Below, one piece after another: positions 37,956-47,454 of a DNA stretch of 64,000 bases; position 1 is the stretch's first letter, and each line of letters starts with the position of its first letter. Source of the DNA: Lachnocurva sp029100405 (GTDB lineage: Bacteria; Bacillota; Clostridia; Lachnospirales; Lachnospiraceae). A program made the position numbers and the translations under genes. Below the pieces are notes generated by a model, which had not been told where the DNA came from, made no database searches, and was given only the letters and a program-made list of their open reading frames with translations. The stretch covers positions 124,001 through 188,000 of the forward strand of contig JBJYZC010000001.1 in the NCBI GenBank assembly GCA_046263755.1, written 5' to 3'.

Positions 37956-38958
37956 GATAAATAAGTTAAAGAAAAAACTTGCAGCTTTTTGTCTCATCGC
38001 TTTTACCGTCTTATCTATGACCGGATGTGGGAACAAGGTTTCCAATCCCTATCATGTCTATGATAGTTCCGATGAATACCGGCTGACATCATCTTCATCA
38101 TCCGGCTCAATCAAGGGATTTTCTACCAATTTGGCTCTTCCTTTGAATGAAGATTCTCCTAAGGAGATGGCACCGGACATAGGAACCTGTGCAGCAGCTT
38201 CCGTATATGATGTCACACAAAACAAGGCCCTTTATAACTATCAGATGTTAAAGAAGGTCTATCCTGCATCGACGACCAAGATCCTGACTGCCTATCTTGC
38301 AATCAAATATGGAAATCCGGACCAGGAAGTTACCGTAGGCTCTGATATCCTGGGCCTTGAATCCGGTTCGTCCCTTGCTCATCTGAACCCCGGCGATGTC
38401 ATCAGTCTCCAGCAGCTGCTCTATGGGCTGATGCTCCCCAGTGGTAATGATGCGGCAATTGCAATCGCCGATGCTGTCAGCGGATCCACAGAAAAATTCG
38501 TCGAATTGATGAATAAAGAAGCCAATGCTCTTGGTGCAACTCATAGCCATTTTGTTACGGTGAATGGCCTTCACGACGAAAATCATTATACAACGCCTTA
38601 TGATATGTATCTGATCTTCGCTGCTGCCTGTAAATATGACCGCTTTGTTCAACTGATCAGTTCCACTTCCTTTAATGCTTTCTACAGAAATTCTGCCGGT
38701 GCTGCTGTACAGCAGACCTGGACAAATTCCTGCCGCTATCTGAAGGGTACCAGAAAGCCTCCGGAAGGGATCACAGTCGTCGGCGGTAAGACAGGAACAA
38801 CCGGGGAAGCCAAATATTGTCTGGTCCTGCTTTCCACAGCATCCAACGGAGACCAGTTAATCTCTACAGTATTTGGCGCTGATAGTGCCTATAACCTATA
38901 TCTTGATATGAATGAGATCCTCACGGCTGCACAGAATCAATTAATCAAGAATTCATAA
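37939..38958 (+). CDS. D-alanyl-D-alanine carboxypeptidase, probable lipoprotein
   Basis: 339 residues from GTG 37939. Basic N-terminus, hydrophobic core (LAAFCLIAFTVLSM) and lipobox-like MTGC suggest a lipoprotein. Peptidase S11 motifs: STTK (~residue 108), SGN (LPSGNDAA) and KTG (GGKTGTTG). It trims the terminal D-Ala from peptidoglycan stem peptides. The start overlaps mgsA; GAGGAG at 37921 lies 12 bases before GTG 37939, and TTG 37915 or 37930 are alternatives. Confidence 0.9.
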   Translation: MKCINKINKLKKKLAAFCLIAFTVLSMTGCGNKVSNPYHVYDSSDEYRLTSSSSSGSIKGFSTNLALPLNEDSPKEMAPDIGTCAAASVYDVTQNKALYNYQMLKKVYPASTTKILTAYLAIKYGNPDQEVTVGSDILGLESGSSLAHLNPGDVISLQQLLYGLMLPSGNDAAIAIADAVSGSTEKFVELMNKEANALGATHSHFVTVNGLHDENHYTTPYDMYLIFAAACKYDRFVQLISSTSFNAFYRNSAGAAVQQTWTNSCRYLKGTRKPPEGITVVGGKTGTTGEAKYCLVLLSTASNGDQLISTVFGADSAYNLYLDMNEILTAAQNQLIKNS

Positions 38959-38971
38959 GAAATGGAATCGA

Positions 38972-40348
38972 ATGGCAAGAAATAAAAAAATCGTAAAATT
39001 CAAACCTCTCTATCAACTGAATATTGCGATCGTTGTCTGCCTGATTCTCTTGATTTATCTGGCTTATCACGGTATTTCCTATCTGACGGGAAATCATGCT
39101 GCCATTTATGAAGTTTCCGCCGGAACGATAGCACAGGACAACCATTTCCAAGCCCTTGCCATCCGACAAGAGACTGTCATCACAACTGACCGGGCAGGAT
39201 TTCCATTTTACTATGCGAAAAATGGAAGCCAGGTCGGCCTCCTCTCTCCGGTTTATGCAATCGATGATCAGGGAGACCTGGTAAAATCCATGAATCATAC
39301 CACAAGTTCCTCCAACGATCTTACGGATCAGAATTTGGAGGATTTCGAGAAAACCGCGTCGGATTTTGTAAATGCCTATGATTCAAACAATTTCCAAAAG
39401 ACCTACAGCTTTGCCTCGGATCTTACCAATACAGCGGATCAAGCCTTCCAGATGGGATCGGCATCAGAACATGCAAATGATATAAATGCTTCCCTTCAAG
39501 CAGGAAGCTACCATATCATAAATGCCACAAGCCCTGGATTTCTTATCTATAGTACAGACGGAGGAGAGGGTCTGACCCTGGACTCCTTTACGGATGCCGA
39601 TTTGGATTCTTCGAAATACAAGGCAAAAGACCTTCGGACAAAGGGTCAGCTTTCCGCCGGAAGTCCGGTATATAAAGAGATCACATCCGACAATTGGAAT
39701 CTTCTTCTCCGCATGGATTCTACTCTGAAGAAAGAAATCGGTGATGCCAAAAACATTCGCATCCGATTCGATAAGGATCAGGCAGAGACCACGGCCTCTG
39801 TCAGTGTAATTGAGAAAAACGGAAATTCCTACCTGAATCTCTCTTTGAATGATAGTGTGGACCGTTATGCAGATCAGAGGATGATTTCCATAGAACTGCT
39901 TCTGAACAGTAGATCCGGCCTGAAGATTCCCAATTCTTCCATCACGGAGAAAACTTTCTTCGTGATCCCCAAATCCTATTTTACAGCCGGGGCAGATAAT
40001 AGTGATCTGGGATTCCTGGTCAGTGGAAGAGAAGAGGAGGGTATGGTCAAACCGACGATTTTCTATGCAGATGACAAGAATTACTATATCGACTCTTCCG
40101 ATGTCAAAGCCTCGGATCAGATCTATCTGACCAATTCTCTGCAGAAATACCGGGTAGGACAGAAAACCGCCAAGTTAAAGGGAGTTTTCAATGTCAATAA
40201 GGGGTATGCCGTATTTAACCGAATCGAGATCCTATTCCAAAACACGGATTATAGTGTTGTCAAGAGTAATACTCCCTACGGGGTCAGCCTTTATGACCAC
40301 ATTGCTTTGGATGGAAGCTCTGTAAAAGAAGACGAAATTATTAATTAG
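38972..40348 (+). CDS. HlyD-like membrane protein, conserved before yggS-sepF
   Basis: 458 residues. One N-terminal membrane helix (~13-35), then beta-rich regions with features of HlyD-type membrane-fusion adaptors (an N-terminal strand region GTIAQDNHFQALAIRQE and a YAKNGSQVGLLSPVYAI barrel-sandwich half). No ABC transporter is nearby. The gene lies directly before yggS and sepF, which points to a role at the envelope or division site, but that is inference. The ribosome site is weak. Confidence 0.65.
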   Translation: MARNKKIVKFKPLYQLNIAIVVCLILLIYLAYHGISYLTGNHAAIYEVSAGTIAQDNHFQALAIRQETVITTDRAGFPFYYAKNGSQVGLLSPVYAIDDQGDLVKSMNHTTSSSNDLTDQNLEDFEKTASDFVNAYDSNNFQKTYSFASDLTNTADQAFQMGSASEHANDINASLQAGSYHIINATSPGFLIYSTDGGEGLTLDSFTDADLDSSKYKAKDLRTKGQLSAGSPVYKEITSDNWNLLLRMDSTLKKEIGDAKNIRIRFDKDQAETTASVSVIEKNGNSYLNLSLNDSVDRYADQRMISIELLLNSRSGLKIPNSSITEKTFFVIPKSYFTAGADNSDLGFLVSGREEEGMVKPTIFYADDKNYYIDSSDVKASDQIYLTNSLQKYRVGQKTAKLKGVFNVNKGYAVFNRIEILFQNTDYSVVKSNTPYGVSLYDHIALDGSSVKEDEIIN

Positions 40349-40355
40349 GAGGCCT

Positions 40356-41066
40356 ATGATGGCAGCAGAAATTGAAAAAAATTTAAACCATGTAAAAGAA
40401 GAAATCAATGAGGCCTGTAAGCGGGCAGGGCGAGATCCAAAAGAAGTGACTCTGATCGCAGTAAGTAAGACCAAGCCAATCGAAGACTTAAGGGCTGCTT
40501 ATGCGGCCGGTGCTAGAGACTTTGGAGAAAACAAGGTGCAGGAACTCACCGGAAAAATAGAAGAAATGCCTGCCGATATTCGCTGGCATATGATCGGACA
40601 TCTCCAGAGAAATAAAGTGAAATACATTGCCGGGAAGGTTTCTATGATTCATTCCGTAGACAGTTACCGACTGGCTGAGGAAATCAATATCCAGGCCAAG
40701 AAAAATAATTGCATAATTCCCATTTTGATCGAAGTCAATTATGCCAAAGAAAACTCCAAATTCGGCATTGCACCGGAAGAAACAAAAGAACTGGTTCAAG
40801 AAATCAGCGAACTGGAAAATGTAAAGATCAAAGGTCTTATGACCATCGCGCCTTTTGTTGAAGATCCCGAGGAAAACCGGGAGATCTTCCGCGGTATGAA
40901 GGAGTTATCAGTTGACATCGCCCGGGAAAACATTGATAATGTAGAAATGGAAGTACTCTCCATGGGTATGACAAATGACTATATTGTTGCTGTGGAAGAG
41001 GGTTCTACCATGGTTCGCGTCGGTACCGGTATCTTCGGCGCCCGTGACTATTCACGTATAAAATAA
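40356..41066 (+). CDS. YggS/PLPBP family pyridoxal phosphate homeostasis protein
   Basis: 236 residues. PLP lysine in LIAVSKTKP (~residue 36), then FGENKVQEL and WHMIGHLQRNK, all family signatures; C-terminal LSMGMTNDY and VRVGTGIFG. It binds PLP and has no proven catalytic activity. AGGAGG is just upstream; ATG 40359 is a second possible start. It is followed by sepF after 12 bases, as in many Gram-positive division clusters. Confidence 0.95.
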   Translation: MMAAEIEKNLNHVKEEINEACKRAGRDPKEVTLIAVSKTKPIEDLRAAYAAGARDFGENKVQELTGKIEEMPADIRWHMIGHLQRNKVKYIAGKVSMIHSVDSYRLAEEINIQAKKNNCIIPILIEVNYAKENSKFGIAPEETKELVQEISELENVKIKGLMTIAPFVEDPEENREIFRGMKELSVDIARENIDNVEMEVLSMGMTNDYIVAVEEGSTMVRVGTGIFGARDYSRIK

Positions 41067-41078
41067 TGGAGAAGAATT

Positions 41079-41630
41079 ATGAGCGTATTTTCTAAATTCC
41101 TTGATGTGATGCGTCTGAATGATGACGATGAAGATTATAATGATGAAGATTACGACGAAGAAGACGAAGGCCAGGAAAGCAGAGGTTTCAGCCAGCGCAG
41201 CAGACAGTCTGATTCTTCTGATGAAACAGAGTCTTCGGCTGATTCCGATCGTGAATCGAGAAGCAGTCGCTTTGATCACAAGGTAACAACAAATCGCAGC
41301 GGTTCTAAAATCACTCCCCTCCACAGTAAAAAAGGAAATGGAGAGATGTCAGTTTGTGTATTCAAGCCGACATCCTTTGATGATGCAATGGAAATTGCAG
41401 AGACTCTGATTGGCAATCAAACGGTGATCATCAATATGGAGGGTGTCGATGTCGGCCTGGCACAAAGGATCATTGATTTTGCATCCGGTTGTATCTATGC
41501 CTTGAACGGAAATTTGCAGAAGATCAGTAATTACATCTTCATTATCACACCTTCCGGTGTCTCTATTTCCGGTGATCTGCAGGATATTGTAAATGCCTTT
41601 GATTTCTCCGGTATCCAGACCGGTTTCTAA
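41079..41630 (+). CDS. sepF: Cell division protein SepF
   Basis: 183 residues. The N-terminal amphipathic helix (SVFSKFLDVMRL) binds membrane. A strongly acidic, Ser/Arg-rich linker (~14-85) precedes the SepF domain (CVFKPTSFDDAMEIAETL ... GCIYALNGNLQKIS ... IFIITP). It tethers FtsZ to the membrane and shapes the septum. Followed by a terminator (41699). Confidence 0.94.
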   Translation: MSVFSKFLDVMRLNDDDEDYNDEDYDEEDEGQESRGFSQRSRQSDSSDETESSADSDRESRSSRFDHKVTTNRSGSKITPLHSKKGNGEMSVCVFKPTSFDDAMEIAETLIGNQTVIINMEGVDVGLAQRIIDFASGCIYALNGNLQKISNYIFIITPSGVSISGDLQDIVNAFDFSGIQTGF

Positions 41631-41645
41631 TTTGGATTCTGAATG

Positions 41646-41684
41646 AATCTGGATGAAGAATCTGGATGAAGAATCTGAATGAAT
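41646..41684 (+). repeat. 13-bp tandem repeat x3 after sepF
   Basis: Units AATCTGGATGAAG (41646, 41659) and AATCTGAATGAAT (41672) lie between the sepF stop and its terminator. Confidence 0.85.
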
Positions 41685-41698
41685 AAAAAGAAAATGTG

Positions 41699-41724
41699 GC
41701 GGCAGTCAAACTGCCGCTTTTCTT
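41699..41724 (+). terminator. Rho-independent terminator after sepF
   Basis: GCGGCAG (41699-41705), loop TCAAA, CTGCCGC (41711-41717), then TTTTCTT. Confidence 0.9.
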
Positions 41725-41787
41725 ATAGTATGATACATGGTCGGTCGTATGATTGATCATGCCGCATTCGTGCTTACAAAAATGCGG

Positions 41788-41859
41788 CTTGACTAAAAGT
41801 GGCCTGACTGGTTAAAAGCGACTTGACTGGTTAAAAACGGCTTGACTGGTTGAAAGAAA
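41788..41859 (+). repeat. 19-bp tandem repeat upstream of aroB
   Basis: Three 19-bp units of the form C(C/T)TGACTGGTTAAAANCGR start at 41803, 41822 and 41841, after a shortened copy at 41788. Each contains (T/C)TGACT, a -35-like hexamer; TTGACT at 41789 lies 17 bases from TTAAAA at 41812, a weak promoter match. A preceding inverted repeat (GCCGCATT at 41761, AATGCGGC at 41781) flanks a 12-base loop. Confidence 0.8.
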
Positions 41860-41873
41860 GTGTGTGTGTTCCC

Positions 41874-43109
41874 ATGATGAAGAGAGAAGAGGAGAAGGAT
41901 TCAAATTCTTTTGATAAGACACAGGATCTAAAGGTTACTGATCCCAAAGGGGATTTTCTCTATTCCATCTTGTTTCGAGACTCTTTCGAGGATCTGGCAA
42001 AAGAGATCAGGACCATCGGCTATAAAGATTCCCTGCACCCCACAAAAACAATAAAATCAATCAAATACAGTAAGATCCTGATTGTCACAGATTCCAACGT
42101 TGCTCCCTGTTTGCTGGGTGACTTGGAAAAGGCTTTGAAACCTCTGGAAATTTCCTTTGACCATATCATCCTTCCGGCAGGAGAAGAATATAAGAATTTG
42201 GATTCCATCCAAAAGATCTACGAGAAACTGATCGAAGGCCATTATGATCGTCACGCCCTGCTTCTTGCCCTGGGCGGCGGTGTCATCGGGGATATGACCG
42301 GTTTTGCAGCTTCGACCTATCTCCGCGGTGTAGATTTCATCCAGATTCCAACAACGCTCCTGAGCCAGGTGGATTCCTCTGTCGGAGGAAAAACCGGCGT
42401 AGACTTTATGTCTTATAAAAACATGATCGGCGCCTTCTATATGCCAAAGCTTGTTTATATGAATGACAAAGTCTATCAAACCCTTCCAAAGGAACAACTG
42501 ATCTCCGGTCTCGGAGAGGTCGTAAAGTATGGTTTCATCTGTGACAGATCCTTTCTGGATCTTCTGAATCAGCTCCATGACCGGATCCTCTCCAGAGACA
42601 AAGAAGCCTTAAGATGCATTGTCCGGGCTTCCTGCAGCTATAAGAAACAGGTGGTAGAAGAGGATCCGAAAGAGGAGGGCCTGCGTGCCATTCTGAATTT
42701 CGGCCATACCATCGGCCATGCGATTGAAAAACAGATGGATTTCACTTTATTCCACGGAGACTGTGTCGGCCTGGGAATGGTTTCCAGCCTTTCTATCTCA
42801 AGAAAAAGAGGTCTGATCAGCCAGGCAGAAGAGAAGCAAGGCGTAGAACTCATCCGATCTTTCGGACTTCCTGTAAAACTATCAGACCGAATCGCTTCTT
42901 CTTCAAAATCAAAAGAGGATTGCAGGGCGAAAGCTTTACAGGTCTCCTGGCCAAGTCCGGAGGAAATTCTGGCTGCAACTCGTTCCGATAAAAAAAGAGA
43001 TCATGGGAAAATCCGTTTCATTCTTCTTCATGGAATCGGCAATGCAATCATCGAAACGAATGTCAGCGATGATGAACTTCTTCAAGCGATCCGGCTTATT
43101 TTAAGATAG
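41874..43109 (+). CDS. aroB: 3-dehydroquinate synthase
   Basis: 411 residues from ATG 41874, about 40 longer at the N-terminus than the usual ~360. NAD-binding LALGGGVIGDMTGFAAS and the substrate/metal region PTTLLSQVDSSVGGKTGVD; zinc histidines in FGHTIGHAIE and FHGDCVG. Second step of the shikimate pathway. The first ~30 residues (KREEEKDSNSF...) look non-conserved, so the true start is unclear; the 19-bp repeats run up to it. Followed by lspA and a RluD-type gene with short gaps. Confidence 0.93.
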   Translation: MMKREEEKDSNSFDKTQDLKVTDPKGDFLYSILFRDSFEDLAKEIRTIGYKDSLHPTKTIKSIKYSKILIVTDSNVAPCLLGDLEKALKPLEISFDHIILPAGEEYKNLDSIQKIYEKLIEGHYDRHALLLALGGGVIGDMTGFAASTYLRGVDFIQIPTTLLSQVDSSVGGKTGVDFMSYKNMIGAFYMPKLVYMNDKVYQTLPKEQLISGLGEVVKYGFICDRSFLDLLNQLHDRILSRDKEALRCIVRASCSYKKQVVEEDPKEEGLRAILNFGHTIGHAIEKQMDFTLFHGDCVGLGMVSSLSISRKRGLISQAEEKQGVELIRSFGLPVKLSDRIASSSKSKEDCRAKALQVSWPSPEEILAATRSDKKRDHGKIRFILLHGIGNAIIETNVSDDELLQAIRLILR

Positions 43110-43121
43110 AAAAGAGAAACT

Positions 43122-43667
43122 ATGTCAGAGAAAAGTTTAAAAACACTAATAAAAATGATCCTCTTTATTTTGATCTTTACAGTACTTACCATAGCCTTCG
43201 ACCAATGGACCAAGGCCCTGGCCGTAACTTATCTGAAAGGAAAAGAGGATATCCTTCTCATTCCCGGGGTTCTCCAGCTTACCTATCTCGAGAATACCGG
43301 CGCTGCCTTTAGTTTTGCAGCAAATCACTCTGTCTTCCAGACCATCATGACAGTCCTTACACCCATTGTAATGGTACTGATTCTTTTCTTCGTCCTTCGA
43401 TCTGTATTTCTGACGAATAAAGACCGCTATCGGATCCTTCGAATCGATCTGCTCTTTATTTTGGCAGGGGCTCTCGGCAATTATATCGACCGGATACAGA
43501 ATCATTATGTGGTCGATTTTATTTATTTCTCCCTGATCAATTTTCCGGTCTTCAATGTTGCGGATATTTATGTCACTCTGAGTGTCATTGTCCTCTTTTG
43601 CCTATTCGTTTTCTATTATAAGGAAGAGGAGCTGTCGAATTTTTTCTCCTTCCGAAAGGCTGACTGA
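43122..43667 (+). CDS. lspA: Lipoprotein signal peptidase (signal peptidase II)
   Basis: 181 residues with four membrane helices. The aspartic protease pair lies in GNYIDRI and FNVADIYVT. NTGAAFSF is also conserved. It removes lipoprotein signal peptides after lipidation. AAGAG ribosome site. Directly followed (no gap) by the pseudouridine synthase gene, a common pair. Confidence 0.96.
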   Translation: MSEKSLKTLIKMILFILIFTVLTIAFDQWTKALAVTYLKGKEDILLIPGVLQLTYLENTGAAFSFAANHSVFQTIMTVLTPIVMVLILFFVLRSVFLTNKDRYRILRIDLLFILAGALGNYIDRIQNHYVVDFIYFSLINFPVFNVADIYVTLSVIVLFCLFVFYYKEEELSNFFSFRKAD

Positions 43668-44585
43668 ATGACCGAACAGGAATTTACTATCACAGATCAA
43701 ACAAAAAACCTTAGAATCGACAAGGCCCTGACCATTCTTTTTCCGAATCGGTCCAGATCTTATTTTCAGAAACTGATTGCAGATGGAAATGTAAAGCTGA
43801 ACGGGAATGTCGTAAAAGCAAAGGATTTGACTACAGTCGGTGATCAGGGCATGCTTTATGAGCCGGATCCTAAGCCTCTATTAGTAGAAGCGGAAAACAT
43901 TCCTCTGGATATTATCTATGAAGACGATGATATTCTGATTGTAAATAAGCCCAAAAATATGGTCGTCCATCCGGCTCCGGGCCATCCCGATCATACCCTG
44001 GTCAATGCGGTCATGTACCACTGTAAGGACAGTCTATCCTCCATTAACGGTGTTCTCCGGCCCGGCATCGTTCATCGGATTGATCAGGATACCACAGGCT
44101 CCCTTATCATCTGTAAGAACGATAATGCCCATCAGAAAATTGCCGAACAGCTGGCCGTTCACTCCATTAACCGAAGATACCTCGGCATCGTACATGGGGT
44201 CTTAAAGAATGACAGCGGGACCATCAATGCACCGATCGGCAGGAATCCCAACGACCGGAAGAAGATGGCCATCAATGAAAGAAACGGCAAGCCTGCCGTT
44301 ACCCACTATAAGGTTCTCAAGCGCTTCCATAACTATACCTACTGCGAATTCAAGCTGGATACAGGCCGTACTCATCAGATCCGCGTACATATGGCATCCA
44401 TCGGCCATCCGCTTCTGGGAGATCCCCTTTACGGACCCAGGAAGTGCCCGATTCCCCACCTGGTCGGCCAGACCCTCCATGCCTGGAAAATCGGCTTTAT
44501 TCATCCGACGACAAGGCAGTACGTGGAATTCGAGGCCCCGATTCCGGAATATTTTCAGAAACTTTTGAAGAGGACGGATCTATAA
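43668..44585 (+). CDS. RluA/RluD family pseudouridine synthase
   Basis: 305 residues. N-terminal S4 RNA-binding domain (~12-75), then the catalytic motif GIVHRIDQDTTGSLI with the catalytic aspartate near residue 141, and DTGRTHQIRVHM. It likely acts on 23S rRNA or tRNA; the exact site cannot be read from sequence. Starts directly at the lspA stop. The 3' end faces the thioesterase gene, with 86 bp between and no clear terminator. Confidence 0.94.
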   Translation: MTEQEFTITDQTKNLRIDKALTILFPNRSRSYFQKLIADGNVKLNGNVVKAKDLTTVGDQGMLYEPDPKPLLVEAENIPLDIIYEDDDILIVNKPKNMVVHPAPGHPDHTLVNAVMYHCKDSLSSINGVLRPGIVHRIDQDTTGSLIICKNDNAHQKIAEQLAVHSINRRYLGIVHGVLKNDSGTINAPIGRNPNDRKKMAINERNGKPAVTHYKVLKRFHNYTYCEFKLDTGRTHQIRVHMASIGHPLLGDPLYGPRKCPIPHLVGQTLHAWKIGFIHPTTRQYVEFEAPIPEYFQKLLKRTDL

Positions 44586-44671
44586 AGGACCTGCATAAAG
44601 GAATCAAAAATTTCAATCCAGTATGCATGATATATAAAATTTTATTCCAATAACTTGACTATCAAGAGTAA

Positions 44672-45127
44672 TTAGAATTTCTTACCAATTGACATATAGG
44701 TAAACGTTCCTGTGCAGAGAATACGTCCGGTCTGATCGCTGATCTTTGTGTCCAGGACCGTTATACGTTTTCCATGTTTAATTACCTGGGCCGTACCATA
44801 TAGTTCGCCATCGTCCTCAAGTCCTGCTCGCAGAAAATGAAAGGATGAATCCAGCGTTGTCGCCTGCATTCCGTAGGAACTGGCAGCAGCTCCGCAGACA
44901 ACATCTGCAAGCGTAAAGAGACAGCCGCCGTGCACGGATCCGATCGGATTCTTTACTTCCTTTGTGATTGGCATCATCGCCTTCGCATAACCGCGCTGCA
45001 TATCGATAATCTGGATTCCCAGCTGTCTTGCAAAGCGGTTGGCCTGATTTCGTGCACGGATCATCTGCTCATAATCCGGGCGGATTTCATCTTTATCTTT
45101 CCTGTCTTTATTCATTTTCTCGCACAT
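44672..45127 (-). CDS. PaaI/hotdog-fold thioesterase
   Basis: 151 residues. The hotdog signature NPIGSVHGGCLFTLADVVCG gives HGG and the catalytic Asp; the rest follows the PaaI pattern (TTLDSSFHFLRA, GKRITVLDTKI). Such enzymes hydrolyse aryl- or acyl-CoA; the substrate is unknown. A Lys/Asp-rich N-terminal ~18 residues is extra; ATG 45115 is a possible inner start. Probably co-transcribed with the recombinase upstream. Confidence 0.88.
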   Translation of the reverse strand: MCEKMNKDRKDKDEIRPDYEQMIRARNQANRFARQLGIQIIDMQRGYAKAMMPITKEVKNPIGSVHGGCLFTLADVVCGAAASSYGMQATTLDSSFHFLRAGLEDDGELYGTAQVIKHGKRITVLDTKISDQTGRILCTGTFTYMSIGKKF

Positions 45128-45216
45128 ATTTTATCAGCCTTCTAATTACTATATTCCAAAATGACAAAAGCGGACTATCAAATACCCTCTGAAATCCAGT
45201 TTCATTTCCAGCTCAT

Positions 45217-46293
45217 TCAGCCATTCTGCTTGCGAATTTTATCATAATCTACCGCACCGGCTGCCTCCCGTTTGTGCTCATCCTCAATGGCCGCATAGTA
45301 ATCAATGGTCGTATTGATATTCTCATGGCCCAATACGTCCGCTACAAGGCGAATATCGCCTGTTTCCCGATAGAGGGCAGTACCATAGGTACTCCTGAGC
45401 TTATGGGGCGTAATATGCTTGTTGGGGACAGCAATCCTCGCATATTTTTTAACCAGATTTTCAATGGCGTCCACGCTGATCCGTCGTCCCTGAAGCGAAA
45501 GGAAGAAAGCTTTCTCATGGCCTTCCCGTGGGGTGATCAGCTTTCGTTCGGTATCCAGATAGTCCTGCAGGGCATCATGGACCGCATCACCAAAATAGAG
45601 AACATCCTGTCCGCCGCCTTTTCGGACAATTACCAGAGTATTCGCCTTCAGATCAACGTCCGACAAATCCAGACCATTGCATTCCGAGACACGGATTCCT
45701 GTGTTTAACATCAGAGTTAAAATTGCAAGATCCCGATAGCGTGTTTTCTCGGCAAATTGTTTCTGACGCTTTGTCATGGAAGCACTTTCTGTAGAGATTG
45801 TTGTAAGAATGTCTCTTACTTCAGTAGCATTCATACGGACAATATTCTTGTCCTTCTTGATCCGGGGCAGATCAACCAGTTCGGTAGGATTGTTTTTAAT
45901 ATCCTTATTCCGAACCAGATATTTGTACATGCCGCGAAGAGGTGCCATACGCCGGGCAATAGCACGTTTTCCGCTTTCATGATAGTGAAGCTTATCGACA
46001 TTGAGCTCCAGATATCTCTGGTATTCGACAATATCCTTGGGATCGATTCGATCAAGAATATCCACACGGATATCCTTGATCGGAGTGTTTCTTACCAGCG
46101 GATTATTGTCCTTTAAGAACTGGAAAAAAATCAAAAGATCATAGGAATACTGAACCAAAGTACTTGGCTGTGCGATGACTTCCTTGCTTTGAATATAATC
46201 CCTGGCGCATTGGGGAAGTCCCGATAAGAGTTCTCTTAAGCGGAGAGTCTGTTTTCTTTTCTTATCCTTATAGAATTCGGAATCTTTTCCCAT
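45217..46293 (-). CDS. Xer-type tyrosine recombinase
   Basis: 358 residues. A SAM-like N-terminal DNA-binding domain (~25-150) precedes the catalytic domain: Arg in NTGIRVSE, Lys in VIVRKGGG, H-x-x-R in HKLRSTYG, LGHENINTT, and the nucleophile in YYAAI. No phage or integrative-element genes adjoin it, so a chromosomal Xer-like role (dimer resolution) is more likely than an integrase role. Ribosome site AGAAAG. It lies between lipid and thioesterase genes on the - strand. Confidence 0.9.
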   Translation of the reverse strand: MGKDSEFYKDKKRKQTLRLRELLSGLPQCARDYIQSKEVIAQPSTLVQYSYDLLIFFQFLKDNNPLVRNTPIKDIRVDILDRIDPKDIVEYQRYLELNVDKLHYHESGKRAIARRMAPLRGMYKYLVRNKDIKNNPTELVDLPRIKKDKNIVRMNATEVRDILTTISTESASMTKRQKQFAEKTRYRDLAILTLMLNTGIRVSECNGLDLSDVDLKANTLVIVRKGGGQDVLYFGDAVHDALQDYLDTERKLITPREGHEKAFFLSLQGRRISVDAIENLVKKYARIAVPNKHITPHKLRSTYGTALYRETGDIRLVADVLGHENINTTIDYYAAIEDEHKREAAGAVDYDKIRKQNG

Positions 46294-46460
46294 AATATAT
46301 ACTTTCTATATTCGTTCTTCATTAACCATAATAACCATATCAAAAGCCTTGAGAATCCGCCTTGTCAGGGCCTTTTAACAGGATATACCATATCCTTGAT
46401 CATCTCACTGCTTTTTCTCGGAAAAACAGATATTTTTCCGATAGATATATTTTAACACTA

Positions 46461-47186
46461 TCACTCTTCTCCATCAATCCCAAAGCGCTTCATTTCATCA
46501 ATGATTGCCTGACGAACATATTCTGCGATCTGGGGCGTCTTCATATCCTTATAATCCTTGTAATACAGAGGCGGCAGGAAACTGATCTTAGTAGTGACAC
46601 GACCTACTGTGAGACTGTTCAAGGGCTTATAAGTATCAATCAGACATACCGGTACAATGGGAACCCGGGCCCGGACTGCAGCCTTAAAACTTCCTGCTTT
46701 GAACTGTTGAACGTGATTATGGTTCTTATGGTAGCCGCCTTCCGAAAAAATAATATATCTTTTCCCTTTTCGGACGTCCTCCGTCATTTCCTGGATGATC
46801 TGAAGACCCTGGCGGATATTCTTAAGTTCCATCCTTTTTGCACCCAGGAGATTTACCATTTCGCGGACAAAGAACTGATAGGACTTTGCCTTATCCATAA
46901 CAAAAGTACAAGGCTTGTCATGTGCAAAAATGATACCTGTCGCATCATATTTGCCCTGATGATTGGGATACATGATATATCCGCCTTCCTTTGGCAGATT
47001 TTCCTTCCCATAGACTTCTGTCTCGATCTTACCGGCCTGATTCATACAAAGGATCTCATGCTGGGCAAAACGATAGCGGTCCAATTCCGTATAACGTTCT
47101 GGATGCTTTGCCATATAACGCATTTTCAGAACCATATAAGGAATTCGATACATATTCCAGAAAATAATTACAATTAAACGAAACAT
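46461..47186 (-). CDS. 1-acyl-sn-glycerol-3-phosphate acyltransferase-like protein
   Basis: 241 residues. PlsC motifs: HX4D in NHQGKYD (~residue 77) and FSEGGYH in place of the usual FPEGTR. An N-terminal hydrophobic stretch may anchor it. It should acylate a lysophospholipid or glycerol-3-phosphate derivative. A TATAAT at 47303-47308 (- strand) is a possible -10, but the -35 is weak. A hairpin after the stop (46416-46441) lacks a T run. Confidence 0.85.
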   Translation of the reverse strand: MFRLIVIIFWNMYRIPYMVLKMRYMAKHPERYTELDRYRFAQHEILCMNQAGKIETEVYGKENLPKEGGYIMYPNHQGKYDATGIIFAHDKPCTFVMDKAKSYQFFVREMVNLLGAKRMELKNIRQGLQIIQEMTEDVRKGKRYIIFSEGGYHKNHNHVQQFKAGSFKAAVRARVPIVPVCLIDTYKPLNSLTVGRVTTKISFLPPLYYKDYKDMKTPQIAEYVRQAIIDEMKRFGIDGEE

Positions 47187-47338
47187 AAGTTGATCTGAAA
47201 ACTCCCATATAAAATATCTTTAAATAAAATATCTATCTGTAATCTGTAAAATGAAAAGGACTTGTTGGCAGCAATATAAACTACCCTTTACCACTATTTA
47301 TGATTATAACAAATGGGAAGTCTTACAGGAAATGTTTT

Positions 47339-47372
47339 CAAAAAATCCGCCCGAATCAAGATTCAGGCGGAT
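47339..47372 (-). terminator. Rho-independent terminator after the yneA-like gene
   Basis: ATCCGCC (47345-47351) and GGCGGAT (47366-47372) form the stem base, extended by GAATC/GATTC. On the - strand it is followed by a T run (47340-47345). The spacer 47187-47338 is AT-rich, with no gene seen. Confidence 0.85.
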
Positions 47373-47454
47373 ATATATTTTTTCTTACTCCTAAGATAAA
47401 GCTCTGGAATTTTTTCTAATTTTTTCTAATTTTTTTCGACGCGTGATCGATCAA

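Noticed and set aside
45217..46293. Tyrosine recombinase as sign of a prophage or ICE
   Set aside because: No phage, conjugation or att-like repeats were seen near it.
46416..46441. Hairpin after the acyltransferase as terminator
   Set aside because: Stem of A/T-rich pairs without a T run on the transcribed side.
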